DNA from: Streptomyces coeruleorubidus
GTDB lineage: Bacteria > Actinomycetota > Actinomycetes > Streptomycetales > Streptomycetaceae
DNA: 64,000 nt
Direction: 5' to 3'
NCBI RefSeq assembly: GCF_008705135.1
Contig: NZ_CP023694.1
Location: forward strand, 2,976,001-3,040,000
In this document: in pieces, positions 37,146-44,912 of the stretch
Layout of the letters: every line of letters begins with the position of its first letter
Position numbering within the stretch: position 1 is the stretch's first letter
Program-made: the position numbers and the translations under genes
Notes under the pieces: model-generated
Databases searched by the model: none
Told to the model about the DNA's origin: nothing
What the model saw: the letters and a program-made list of their open reading frames with translations, nothing else

Positions 37146-37404
37146 CGGAACCTCCGGGCAGAGCGGGACATCTTGGAAACGGGCGGAACGGCTGTGACCG
37201 GGCGGGTCACGTTGATGGCGAGGCTACCGTGCGGTGACGCAAGGAGTGTGACGTACGGTCGGTCCCGGGGCCGGGAAACGCCCGCCATTCACCCAGGGGG
37301 ACGCTTGTACGGGTGTGAGCCGTTGCACCTGATCGGTCGGGAACCCTCGTGCGTTGTTATTGGTTGGGGAGACAGGCACGGCGCGGCGAGGGGAAGGACC
37401 AGGG

Positions 37405-38292
37405 ATGCGGAAGCGAAGCCACCGCCCACGGGTCGTTCTCGCCCTGGCCGTGGCGGCCGCCCTGGGTGTCGCCGGATGTGATGCCGTCGGGGGCGACTCC
37501 CCCGCCCCGTCCGCTACCGCCAGGCCGTCCCCGAAGCCCACGCCCCTGTGGGACCGCAGCCCGAGTTCCGTCGCGGCCGTGGGCGACTCCATCACGCGGG
37601 GTTTCGACGCCTGTGAGGTGCTGTCGGACTGCCCGGAGGCGTCCTGGGCGACCGGTGCGAGCCCCGAGGTGGACTCCCTCGCCGTACGGCTGCTGGGGCG
37701 GGCCGGGGCCGCGGAGCGGAGCTGGAACTACGCCGTGACCGGGGCGCGGATGGCGGACCTGCCCGGGCAGATCGCCCAGGCGGTGCGGCGCAAGCCGCAG
37801 CTCGTGACGGTGATGGTCGGGGCGAACGACGCCTGCCGGGCCACCCCCGCGGCGATGACTCCGGTCCCCGAGTTCCGCGCCGACTTCGAGGACTCCCTGC
37901 GCTCCCTGCGCAAGGCGCTGCCCAAGGCGCAGGTGTTCGTGGCGAGCGTGCCGAATTTGAAGCGGCTGTGGTCCGAGGGCCGCACCAGCCCGATGGGCAA
38001 GCAGATCTGGCAACTGGGCATCTGCCCGTCGATGCTGGGTGACGCGGACGCCCTGGACTCGGCGGCGAACCTGCGGCGGAGCACGGTGCAGAAGCGGGTG
38101 GAGGACTACAACAAGGTCCTGAAGGAGGTCTGCGCCAAGGACGAGCGGTGCCGCTACGACGGGGGCGCGGTGTACGACTACCGCTTCGGCACCACCCAGT
38201 TGAGCCGCTGGGACTACTTCCACCCGAGCGTGAACGGACAGGCCCGGCTGGCGGAGATCGCGTACCGGACCGTCACGGCGGAGCGGCCCTGA
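37405..38292 (+). CDS. SGNH/GDSL hydrolase lipoprotein
   Basis: 295 residues. Lipoprotein signal: RPRVVLALAVAAALGVAGC with the lipidated Cys at about 27. The SGNH blocks follow: AAVGDSITRGF with catalytic Ser (block I), a Gly in TGARM (block II), VMVGANDAC (block III) and the D-x-x-H pair in YFHPSVNGQ (block V). It is an extracellular esterase or lipase of unknown substrate. The ATG at 37405 is preceded by GGAAGGA; earlier in-frame codons would not give a lipoprotein signal. Confidence 0.9.
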   Translation: MRKRSHRPRVVLALAVAAALGVAGCDAVGGDSPAPSATARPSPKPTPLWDRSPSSVAAVGDSITRGFDACEVLSDCPEASWATGASPEVDSLAVRLLGRAGAAERSWNYAVTGARMADLPGQIAQAVRRKPQLVTVMVGANDACRATPAAMTPVPEFRADFEDSLRSLRKALPKAQVFVASVPNLKRLWSEGRTSPMGKQIWQLGICPSMLGDADALDSAANLRRSTVQKRVEDYNKVLKEVCAKDERCRYDGGAVYDYRFGTTQLSRWDYFHPSVNGQARLAEIAYRTVTAERP

Positions 38293-38317
38293 CCCGTGCG
38301 GTCCGTCGCGGACGACG

Positions 38318-38353
38318 AGCCCCGGTCCAGGGGTCAGGTCCCGGACCGGGGCT
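38318..38353. terminator. bidirectional terminator
   Basis: AGCCCCGGTCC (38318-38328) pairs perfectly with 38343-38353 between the convergent SGNH and GH3 genes. Confidence 0.8.
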
Positions 38354-38377
38354 GCTCGGTGGGGAACTCGTCCCGGA

Positions 38378-40819
38378 TCAGACGTTAATCGTGGCGGTGA
38401 TCCTGCGGTCCGTGATCGAGCGCCCCACCTGGATCTCGTACGAACCCTTCACAAACGACCACGACATGGTCGTCTCGTCCCAGACCTCGAAGGCCCGGCG
38501 CGGCAGTTCGACGGTCGCCTCGACGCTCTGGCCGGGTCCGGCGTCCACGCCCGCGAAGCCGGCCAGCCAGCGGGCCGGGCGGGTGGGGTCGGGCTCGCTC
38601 GGGGCGAGGTAGACCTGGACGACCTCGTGGCCGGGGCGGTCGCCGGTGTTGCGGAGGCGGACCTTGGCGGTGGTCGCGTCGGCGGCGCCCTCGACCTCGA
38701 CCGACTCGTAGGTCCAGTCGGTGTAGCCGAGGCCGTGGCCGAAGGGGTAGGCGGGGGTGCGGCCCTGCTTCTCCCAGGCGCGGTAGCCGATGAAGACGTC
38801 CTCGTCGTAGGGGAGTTCGCCGCCCTCCGGGACGACCTGGGTGACCGGGGCGTCGGTGAGGGAGCCCCAGGTGGTGGGCAGGCGGCCGCCGGGCTCGTGG
38901 GCGCCGGTGAGCACGTCCGCGAGGGCCGCGCCGCCCTCCTGGCCGGGGAACCAGGTGAGGAGCACGGCGGCGACGTCGTCGCGCCACGGCATTTCCACCG
39001 GGGAGCCGGCGTTGACGACCACGACGGTGTCGGGGTTGGCGGCGGCGACGGCGCGGACCAGGTCGTCCTGGCGGCCGGGGAGGCGCAGGTCCGTGCGGTC
39101 GAAGCCCTCCGACTCGACGCGGTCGGTGGTGGCGACCACAACGATGGCCGTGTCGGCGGCCCGGGCGGCCTCGGCGGCCTCGGCGATCAGTTCGTCGGGG
39201 TCGCGCTGCGGGTCCTGGTGGGCGAGGGTGAAGCCGATGGTCCGCATGGGGTGGTCGCTGGACGGCGGGACGGTGTAGGTCAGGGAGACCTCGACCGTTT
39301 CGCCCGTGGTCAGTTCGACCCGGGCGTGGGGCACCGGGGAGCCGAAGAACGCCGCGAAGGGGTCGCCGTCCTCGGCGGGGCGCTGCACGTCGTCGAAGTA
39401 CGTGGTGCCCGCGACGGTCAGCCTGAAGGGGCCGAGGCCCTTGAAGCCGAAGGTGTGCGTGCCGGTCTCGCGCGGGGTGAAGGTGCCCGTCAGCTCGACG
39501 GTCGCCAGGGTTTCGTGGGTGACGCCGTCCGGGAGGTCGTCGCCCATCCACTGGATGTGGCCGTCGGCGGTCGAGCGGGTGCCGATGACGGTGCCCTCAC
39601 TGTCGCGGCAGACGGTGCGCAGTTCGAAGCCCTGGCCGGCGACGGGGAGTTCGGTGTTCGGGTCGGCGCCGAGGGCGTAGGTGAGGCTGCCGTCGGGGAG
39701 GGCGGCGGTGAGGCCGTCGAGCGGGGAGACGGTCCGGGCGGGGAAGACGGTGGCGGAGCCACCACCGAGGACGCGGGCGTCGCGGGCGGCGGCGCCGATC
39801 AGCGCGATCCTGCCGGGCTTCAGCGGCAGCGCGGCGTTCTCGTTGCGGACGAGGACGAAGGAGCGGCGGGCGATCTCGCGGGCGAGCGCCTCGCCGTGGA
39901 CGGGCTCGGGCAGGTCGGTGACGGCCGGTTCGGCGCCCTCCAGGATGCCGACCCGGGCGGCCAGGCGCAGGACCCGGCGGACCGCCTCGTCGACCTGGGC
40001 CTCGTCGGCCCGGCCGTCCCGTACGGCTTGCGCGAGGGCCTCGCCGTAGACGGTCCGAGGGCCGGGCATGGCGATGTCGAGTCCGCCGGCGAGGGCGCCG
40101 GTGGTGGAGCGGGCGGCGGTCCAGTCGGAGACGTTGATGCCGTCGAAGCCCCACTCGCCGCGCAGGACCTCGTTGACCAGGTAGTGGTGCTCGGTCATCG
40201 TCGTGCCGTTGACCGTGTTGTAGGCGGTCATGATGCCCCAGGGGTGGGCGTTCTCGACGATCGCCTCGAAGGGGGCCAGGTAGAGCTCGCGCAGGGCGCG
40301 TTCGCCGACGAGGTTGTTCACCGTGAGGCGGTCGGTCTCGGCGTCGTTGGCGACGAAGTGCTTGACGGTGGTGCCGACGCCGCCGGACTGGACGCCCCGG
40401 ACGTACTCGGTGCCGATCCGCCCCGTGAGGTACGGGTCCTCACTGTAGGCCTCGAAGTGGCGGCCGCCGAGCGGGGAGCGGTGCAGGTTGACCGTGGGGG
40501 CGAGCAGGACGTGGACGCCCTTGCGGCGGGCCTCCTGGGCCAGCAGCACGCCGGCCCGGTGGGCGAGCCCCGGGTCCCAGGTGGCGGCGAGCGCGGTCGG
40601 TGAGGGCAGGGCGACGGACGGGTCGTCGGCGCTCCAGTGCACCCCGCGGACGCCGATCGGGCCGTCGGACATGACCAGGGAGGCCAGTCCGGCCTCCGGC
40701 AGGGCGGGCAGGCTCCACATGTCCTGGCCGGCCAGGAGCCGTGCCTTGGCGTCCAGGTCGAGTGTGCCGAGGGCTGCCTCGACCGCCGCCTCACGTCGTG
40801 CTTCTGCTGTGTCCGCCAC
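38378..40819 (-). CDS. glycoside hydrolase family 3 beta-glucosidase with PA14 insert
   Basis: 813 residues with no signal peptide, hence intracellular. The N-terminal TIM barrel contains GPIGVRG, the KHFVANDAE motif (Lys-His of the substrate site) and GFDGINVSDW with the nucleophile Asp. A PA14 domain is inserted into the second domain (about 420-540, FTPRETGTHTFGFKGLGPFRLTVAG), and an Fn3-like domain closes the protein. It cleaves terminal beta-glucosides (or xylosides) imported as oligosaccharides. The GTG start at 40819 has GGAGG 7 nt upstream; a reading further upstream would pass through the shared promoter. Divergent from a TetR regulator. Confidence 0.92.
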   Translation of the reverse strand: MADTAEARREAAVEAALGTLDLDAKARLLAGQDMWSLPALPEAGLASLVMSDGPIGVRGVHWSADDPSVALPSPTALAATWDPGLAHRAGVLLAQEARRKGVHVLLAPTVNLHRSPLGGRHFEAYSEDPYLTGRIGTEYVRGVQSGGVGTTVKHFVANDAETDRLTVNNLVGERALRELYLAPFEAIVENAHPWGIMTAYNTVNGTTMTEHHYLVNEVLRGEWGFDGINVSDWTAARSTTGALAGGLDIAMPGPRTVYGEALAQAVRDGRADEAQVDEAVRRVLRLAARVGILEGAEPAVTDLPEPVHGEALAREIARRSFVLVRNENAALPLKPGRIALIGAAARDARVLGGGSATVFPARTVSPLDGLTAALPDGSLTYALGADPNTELPVAGQGFELRTVCRDSEGTVIGTRSTADGHIQWMGDDLPDGVTHETLATVELTGTFTPRETGTHTFGFKGLGPFRLTVAGTTYFDDVQRPAEDGDPFAAFFGSPVPHARVELTTGETVEVSLTYTVPPSSDHPMRTIGFTLAHQDPQRDPDELIAEAAEAARAADTAIVVVATTDRVESEGFDRTDLRLPGRQDDLVRAVAAANPDTVVVVNAGSPVEMPWRDDVAAVLLTWFPGQEGGAALADVLTGAHEPGGRLPTTWGSLTDAPVTQVVPEGGELPYDEDVFIGYRAWEKQGRTPAYPFGHGLGYTDWTYESVEVEGAADATTAKVRLRNTGDRPGHEVVQVYLAPSEPDPTRPARWLAGFAGVDAGPGQSVEATVELPRRAFEVWDETTMSWSFVKGSYEIQVGRSITDRRITATINV

Positions 40820-40940
40820 GTCGCCACCTCCACGTCGAGAGTCGCTGGATGCCGACATCGTGCCCGCGTTACCTGTAATGCGGTAGGTTTCGTTATCTTC
40901 TCGCAACAATTTGCTGTTCATCATGTCGTACGGTGACGCC

Positions 40941-41507
40941 ATGACGGCCAGGACCAGAAGCGAGGAACGGCGCGCCGGGATCGTGCGGGCCGCTCTGGAG
41001 GTGATCGCCGAGCGCGGTTACCGGGGAGCGAGCCTGGCCGCGGTCGCCGAGCGGGTCGGGCTCACCCAGCAGGGGCTGCTGCACCACTTCCCGACCAAGG
41101 AGGCGCTGCTGGTCGCGGTGCTCCGGGACCGGGACCGCTGGGACGCGATGCCCGCCGGCCGGCTGCGGCTGGACCTGCTGGCCTCGCTCGTCGAGTACAA
41201 CGCGATGCGGCCCGCCATCATCCAGACCTTCTCGGCGCTGCTCGGCGAGAGCGTCACGGAGGGCCATCCGGCGCGCGCGTACTTCACGGAGCGCTACACC
41301 GGGGTCCGCGCCGCCCTGGCCGAGGTGCTGCGCGCCGAGTACGGCGAGCGCCTGCCGAGCGGCCTCACCCCCGAGCGCGCCGCGCCCCTCCTCGTGGCGG
41401 TGCTGGACGGCCTCCAGTACCAGTGGCTGCTGGACCCGGATTCGGTGGACATGGCCTCGGCCTTCCGCGACTTCCTGACGCTGCTGGGCGAGGCGGACAC
41501 CCTTTAG
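40941..41507 (+). CDS. TetR/AcrR family regulator beside GH3 gene
   Basis: 188 residues. HTH at about 10-55: RAGIVRAALEVIAERGYRGASLAAVAERVGLTQQGLLHHFPTKEALL. The C-terminal domain includes MRPAIIQTFSALLGESV and EHPARAYF-like (GHPARAYFTERY), typical of TetR regulators of sugar hydrolases. ATG at 40941 chosen because TACGGT stands 6 nt before it. The 120-nt region shared with the GH3 gene has a weak dyad (ACCT at 40871 and AGGT at 40885), a candidate operator. The TAG stop lies in the terminal repeat of the MITE. Confidence 0.88.
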   Translation: MTARTRSEERRAGIVRAALEVIAERGYRGASLAAVAERVGLTQQGLLHHFPTKEALLVAVLRDRDRWDAMPAGRLRLDLLASLVEYNAMRPAIIQTFSALLGESVTEGHPARAYFTERYTGVRAALAEVLRAEYGERLPSGLTPERAAPLLVAVLDGLQYQWLLDPDSVDMASAFRDFLTLLGEADTL

Positions 41508-41589
41508 GGCGTGTCCGCAAAGTCCCGCCTGCCTCGCGACGCCCGGCACGCCCTCCGGGCGGACGACGGGACTTTACGGACACCCCCTA
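41505..41589. mobile_element. MITE-like element, copy 2 (internally deleted)
   Basis: 81-bp element (41507-41587) between TA dinucleotides. Read on this strand it equals the reverse complement of the element at 30683, missing 94 internal bp: the first 44 nt match with one change, then the remaining 37 nt match the other end. Both termini keep the GGGCGTGTCC repeats (one base altered at the right end). Confidence 0.8.
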
Positions 41590-41596
41590 GGGGGTG

Positions 41597-42262
41597 TCAC
41601 TCGGCCGCCGCCACCCCGGCCCCGACGGCGATGAAGAGGCAGCCGGTGATCCGTTCCCAACGGCGGCGCCAGGCCGGACGGCCCAGCACCCACCGTAGGC
41701 GGGCCGCCACGCGCACCAGGACGAGCCAGTAGCCGACGCCGATCACGATGTCGAGCACGCCGAGCAGGAAGATCTGCTCGGTCAGCAGGCCCCCTCGGTC
41801 CGCGAACTGGGGCAGGACGCTGAGGAAGAACAGGGCCGCCTTGGGGTTGAGGACGTTGGTGAGGAACCCTTGCACGAAGCTGTCCCGGCGGCCGGTGGAC
41901 GTGACCGTCTCACCGCCGGTGCCCGGCGTGCCGTCAGGCGACGGCTCCTCCCCCACGACCGGCGGGTGCCGGCGGCCGGTGCCCTTGCGGGCGTCCAGCA
42001 GGGCCTTCACACCCAGGCAGACCAAATAGGCGGCGCCCGCCAGCTTGATCACGGTGAAGGTCTGGGCCGACCGGGCGGCGATCACCGAAAGGCCCAGTGC
42101 CGCGGCGCACATGTGCACGCACAGTCCCGTCTGGGCGCCGTAGGCGGCTGCCCTGCCCAGCGCGGGACGCCGGGCCGCGGCCCGTACGATCACCAGGAAG
42201 TCGGGGCCGGGCACGAGGTAGGCGAGCAGGACCACCCCCAGGAAGCCCACAAGATCCGGCAT
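41597..42262 (-). CDS. LysE family amino-acid exporter
   Basis: 221 residues, about six membrane helices. The N-terminal FLGVVLLAYLVPGPDFLVIVRAA is the LysE/RhtB signature (PGP), followed by GRAAAYGAQTGLCVHMCAAALGLS and a loop rich in Gly, Thr and Asp. The FVQGFLTNVLNPKAALFFLSVLPQF motif is the second conserved site. It should export amino acids or derivatives. Start at 42262 has GGGAGGGGGCGGGA just upstream; upstream readings would add a hydrophilic extension without ribosome site. Divergent from the C15-like gene at 42415. Confidence 0.9.
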   Translation of the reverse strand: MPDLVGFLGVVLLAYLVPGPDFLVIVRAAARRPALGRAAAYGAQTGLCVHMCAAALGLSVIAARSAQTFTVIKLAGAAYLVCLGVKALLDARKGTGRRHPPVVGEEPSPDGTPGTGGETVTSTGRRDSFVQGFLTNVLNPKAALFFLSVLPQFADRGGLLTEQIFLLGVLDIVIGVGYWLVLVRVAARLRWVLGRPAWRRRWERITGCLFIAVGAGVAAAE

Positions 42263-42405
42263 CGTCCCGCCCCCTCCCCGCGCCCGGCCGCCGGACGCAC
42301 CGTGCGGGTGCGGGTCCCACGCGAGCTGCGGGTCATGCGCCATGGCGTACGCCACTTCCGTCACGTGATACTGCGACAGTCCCGCACGCTCACGACGGAA
42401 GGACA

Positions 42406-42425
42406 TGAACTCCCTTGAACTCCCT
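42406..42425 (+). repeat. 10-bp tandem duplication at a start codon
   Basis: TGAACTCCCT occurs twice in a row (42406-42415, 42416-42425). The base before is A, so copy 1 starts with ATG. With a single copy this ATG would be in frame with the downstream gene; the duplication shifts it by one and creates a TTG (42415-42417) in frame. Confidence 0.92.
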
Positions 42426-43647
42426 ACGTGTTCGCCTCGGCGTCCTCGGTCTCGCCCTGCTGACCGGCTTCACCGTCCCGACGGCCGCGAGCGCCGCCGA
42501 GGCGGCCCCCTCCCCCACCGTCGAGGAGCAGCGGCTCGACAGAGCCGCCCCGCGGGAGATCCTGCGCCGTTCCGGATTCGGCACCGTGGCTCCGCGGCTG
42601 GCCCGGGCGCTCGGCGAGGCCCGCTCCTACGCGCAGGCCCGCCGGGCCGTCGCGCACGAGGGTGCGCGGTTGTGGCGGCGGGCCGTCGACCGGGCGCAGG
42701 GGCGTGGCCCATCGGGCGGGGACCTCAGCCGGGACGACGACCGGCCGCTGTACTGGGCGCGGCTCGGCATGACGCGTGAAGTGCGCGCCTGGGAGCCGGA
42801 CTTCGGCCTGACGGACGGACAGCGGGCCACGCTGCTGGACGAGTTGGAGCGCACCTCGCGCGGCCAGACGGCCCTTGACTACCCGCACGGCAAGGGCGTG
42901 AAGCGGATCCTGGTCACCGGCTTCGACCCGTTCACCCTGGACCGGGACATCCGTATCTCGAACCCGTCCGGAGCCACGGCGCTCGCCCTCGACGGCACGG
43001 TGATCGAGACGGCGGACGGCCCGGCCCGGATCGAGACGGCCGTGTTCCCGGTGCGCTGGCGGGACTTCACGGAGGGGACGGTGGAGCGCACGCTGCGGCC
43101 GTACCTGCCGAAGGTCGACCTGTTCACGACAGTGAGCCAGGGCCGGGTCGGGCGGTTCGACGTGGAGCGGACCAACGGGGCCTGGCGGGGCGGCTTCGCG
43201 GACAACGACAACATCGGCCGCACGGAGACGGTCCCCGTCACCGACCCGGCCTCGCAGCCGCAGTGGACGACGACCACGCTGCCGTACCGGGCGATCGTCG
43301 CCGCGGACACCGGCCGTTTCCCGGTGTACGACAACACCGGTGTCACCGAGATCCCGGCGGGCGGCACCGAGCCCGTCGTACGCCCGGAGGGTCCGACTCC
43401 CGGCTCGACCGCTCGCGCGGGCGGCGGCGGTGACTACCTCTCCAACGAGATCGCCTACCGGGCGACGCTGCTGCGGGACCGGCTGGGGCTGCACGACGTC
43501 CTGCCGGGCGGGCATGTGCACACCCCTGTGCTCCAGTTCGGCGCCGGGAACACCACCGAGGTGACCGACCCGGAGTTCGTGCGGAACCGGCTGGACATCA
43601 TCACGCAGGTGAGGACGATCCTGAGGGTGGCTGCGGAAGAGTCGTGA
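42415..43647 (+). CDS. secreted C15-like (pyroglutamyl-peptidase-like) protein
   Basis: 410 residues. A signal peptide (VRLGVLGLALLTGFTVPTAASA) is followed by a helical region, then by a peptidase C15-like fold from about residue 160: RILVTGFDPFTLDRDIRISNPSG (GFxPF start), VSQGRVGRFDVERTNGAW, and YLSNEIAYR with GGHVHTP near the end. In C15 enzymes the catalytic Cys occurs in YxCN; here Ser343 replaces it, whereas the His (367 or 369) is kept, so activity is doubtful. The TTG start arises from a 10-bp duplication; the ATG of copy 1 reads another frame that ends at 42779. The 3' end overlaps the convergent EI24 gene by 47 nt. Confidence 0.8.
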   Translation: MNSLRVRLGVLGLALLTGFTVPTAASAAEAAPSPTVEEQRLDRAAPREILRRSGFGTVAPRLARALGEARSYAQARRAVAHEGARLWRRAVDRAQGRGPSGGDLSRDDDRPLYWARLGMTREVRAWEPDFGLTDGQRATLLDELERTSRGQTALDYPHGKGVKRILVTGFDPFTLDRDIRISNPSGATALALDGTVIETADGPARIETAVFPVRWRDFTEGTVERTLRPYLPKVDLFTTVSQGRVGRFDVERTNGAWRGGFADNDNIGRTETVPVTDPASQPQWTTTTLPYRAIVAADTGRFPVYDNTGVTEIPAGGTEPVVRPEGPTPGSTARAGGGGDYLSNEIAYRATLLRDRLGLHDVLPGGHVHTPVLQFGAGNTTEVTDPEFVRNRLDIITQVRTILRVAAEES

Positions 43648-44425
43648 CGGCCTCGTCGCCCTCCGCGCCGTCCTCCTGGGTCTCCTCGCCCAGCAGTTCC
43701 CGCGCCATGAGGGTGGCGCCGGCGACCGCGCCCGGCATCAGGAACACGGCGACGAACGGGATCAGGAATGCCACGGCCAGCGGCGTGCCGAAGCCCCAGA
43801 CCAGGGTCTTGCGGGAGCGGAGCAGGCCGAGGCGGGTGCGCAGTTCGACGCTGCGGCGCTGGAGGGCGACGGCGGTCAGTTCCTCGGTGAGGAAGAACCC
43901 GGTGACGAAGAACCCGATCACCGGTACGGCCGTCTGGCCGACGACGGGGATGAACCCGCATGCGAACAGCAGCACGCCCCACAGGGCGGCCCGCAGGACG
44001 ATCCGGAGGCTGTCCCGGGCGGAGATCCACAGCTCGCGCCAGAGCGGCAGGCCCGACTCGGGAGCGTGGCCGTCCGGGGACACGTCCCGGTCGACCTTCT
44101 CGGAGAGGTTCTCGTAGAAGGGCTGCCCGACCAGCAGCGTCACCGCGGTGAACGTCACGACGGAGAGGAGCAGGGCGAGGGCGAACAGCACGGCGGTCAG
44201 GAAGCCGCGGAAGATCCCGAGCCACGGGCTCGACCAGTCGTCGGCGAACGGAGTGGCCCAGGTGACGGCGTCCTCGCCCCACAGCGCCAGCGCGACGAGC
44301 GCCGCCGCGTACAGCAGGAGGGTGATCAGGCCCGGGAGCAGCCCGAAGCCGTACTGCTTGCCGTGCCGGGCCACCCATCGCTGGCCCTTCAGCAGGTACC
44401 GGAAACCAACCCCGAGTTCGCGCAT
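43601..44425 (-). CDS. EI24 domain membrane protein (CysZ-like)
   Basis: 274 residues with about five hydrophobic segments (roughly 20-55, 66-100, 140-185 and others). The N-terminal MRELGVGFRYLLKGQRWVARHG and the PGLITLLLYAAALVALALW segment match the EI24/CysZ family; the FIPVVGQTAVPVIGFFVTGFFLTEE stretch is the conserved core. CysZ members transport sulphate. The C-terminus is acidic and overlaps the C15-like gene antisense by 47 nt, so the two mRNAs can pair at their ends. Confidence 0.85.
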   Translation of the reverse strand: MRELGVGFRYLLKGQRWVARHGKQYGFGLLPGLITLLLYAAALVALALWGEDAVTWATPFADDWSSPWLGIFRGFLTAVLFALALLLSVVTFTAVTLLVGQPFYENLSEKVDRDVSPDGHAPESGLPLWRELWISARDSLRIVLRAALWGVLLFACGFIPVVGQTAVPVIGFFVTGFFLTEELTAVALQRRSVELRTRLGLLRSRKTLVWGFGTPLAVAFLIPFVAVFLMPGAVAGATLMARELLGEETQEDGAEGDEAVTTLPQPPSGSSSPA

Positions 44426-44618
44426 GGGAAAACCCTATCGGTGCTGGTGTCGCGCCCTTGACGCGCTCCGGTCACACCGATGTCACAGGTCGCCCGGGGA
44501 GGGCCATCCGGGTCACAGGTGACACCAAGGCGGCCTTGTTGCCGTTGAGTCGAACCGGTACACCTCGCCGTACCGATCTCAGGAACCGTTCCTAAAGACA
44601 GAGCGGGAGTGAGTCCTG
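44426..44618. other. intergenic region upstream of peptidase-like fragment
   Basis: About 190 nt that must hold the divergent EI24 promoter. GGTCACAGGTGACACC (44511-44526) carries a GGTCAC/GGTGACACC-like partial symmetry; its role is unknown. No gene seen. Confidence 0.35.
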
Positions 44619-44912
44619 TTGCCAGAACCCGTGCTCAGCCGGACGCCCCGAACGGTGTTGCGCCCCACTTGGACGTGTACTCAGTCGTACGCGATCGGGA
44701 ATCCGCTCGTCTCCGGGCACCGGCGTCCGCTCCGGGACGGCACCGGCGGCCCCGCGGCGGCAGCGGGACAGGCCTCGGTGGTCAGCGGCGCCCGGACGGT
44801 CCTGTTCGGCACCGAACCACTTTTCCGGGACCACCCCGAGGGGGAATTCCCGCAGGTGGCGAGGGCATTGTTCACAGTGGCACACAGCGGTTCAGTTGAG
44901 GAGAGCGGATGA
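44619..44912 (+). pseudogene. probable C-terminal remnant of a larger secreted peptidase-like protein
   Basis: An open frame of 97 residues starting at a TTG without a good ribosome site. Its second half, GARTVLFGTEPLFRDHPEGEFPQVARALF, resembles the last segment of large secreted metallo-carboxypeptidase-type (M14) proteins of Streptomyces, and YAIGNPLVSG may belong to the same domain. No peptidase active-site motif is left. It overlaps the start of the esterase gene by 4 nt (ATGA), so it might instead be a real short coupled gene. Family assignment is from memory only. Confidence 0.35.

Noticed and set aside
38627..40603. A 658-codon open frame antisense to the GH3 gene
   Set aside because: Gly/Val/Asp-rich without domains; the minus-strand frame has GH3 catalytic motifs and a proper ribosome site.
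42405..42779. Protein from the ATG at 42405 as a real gene
   Set aside because: Arg/Pro-rich nonsense reading; it exists only because of the 10-bp duplication. It might still compete for ribosomes.
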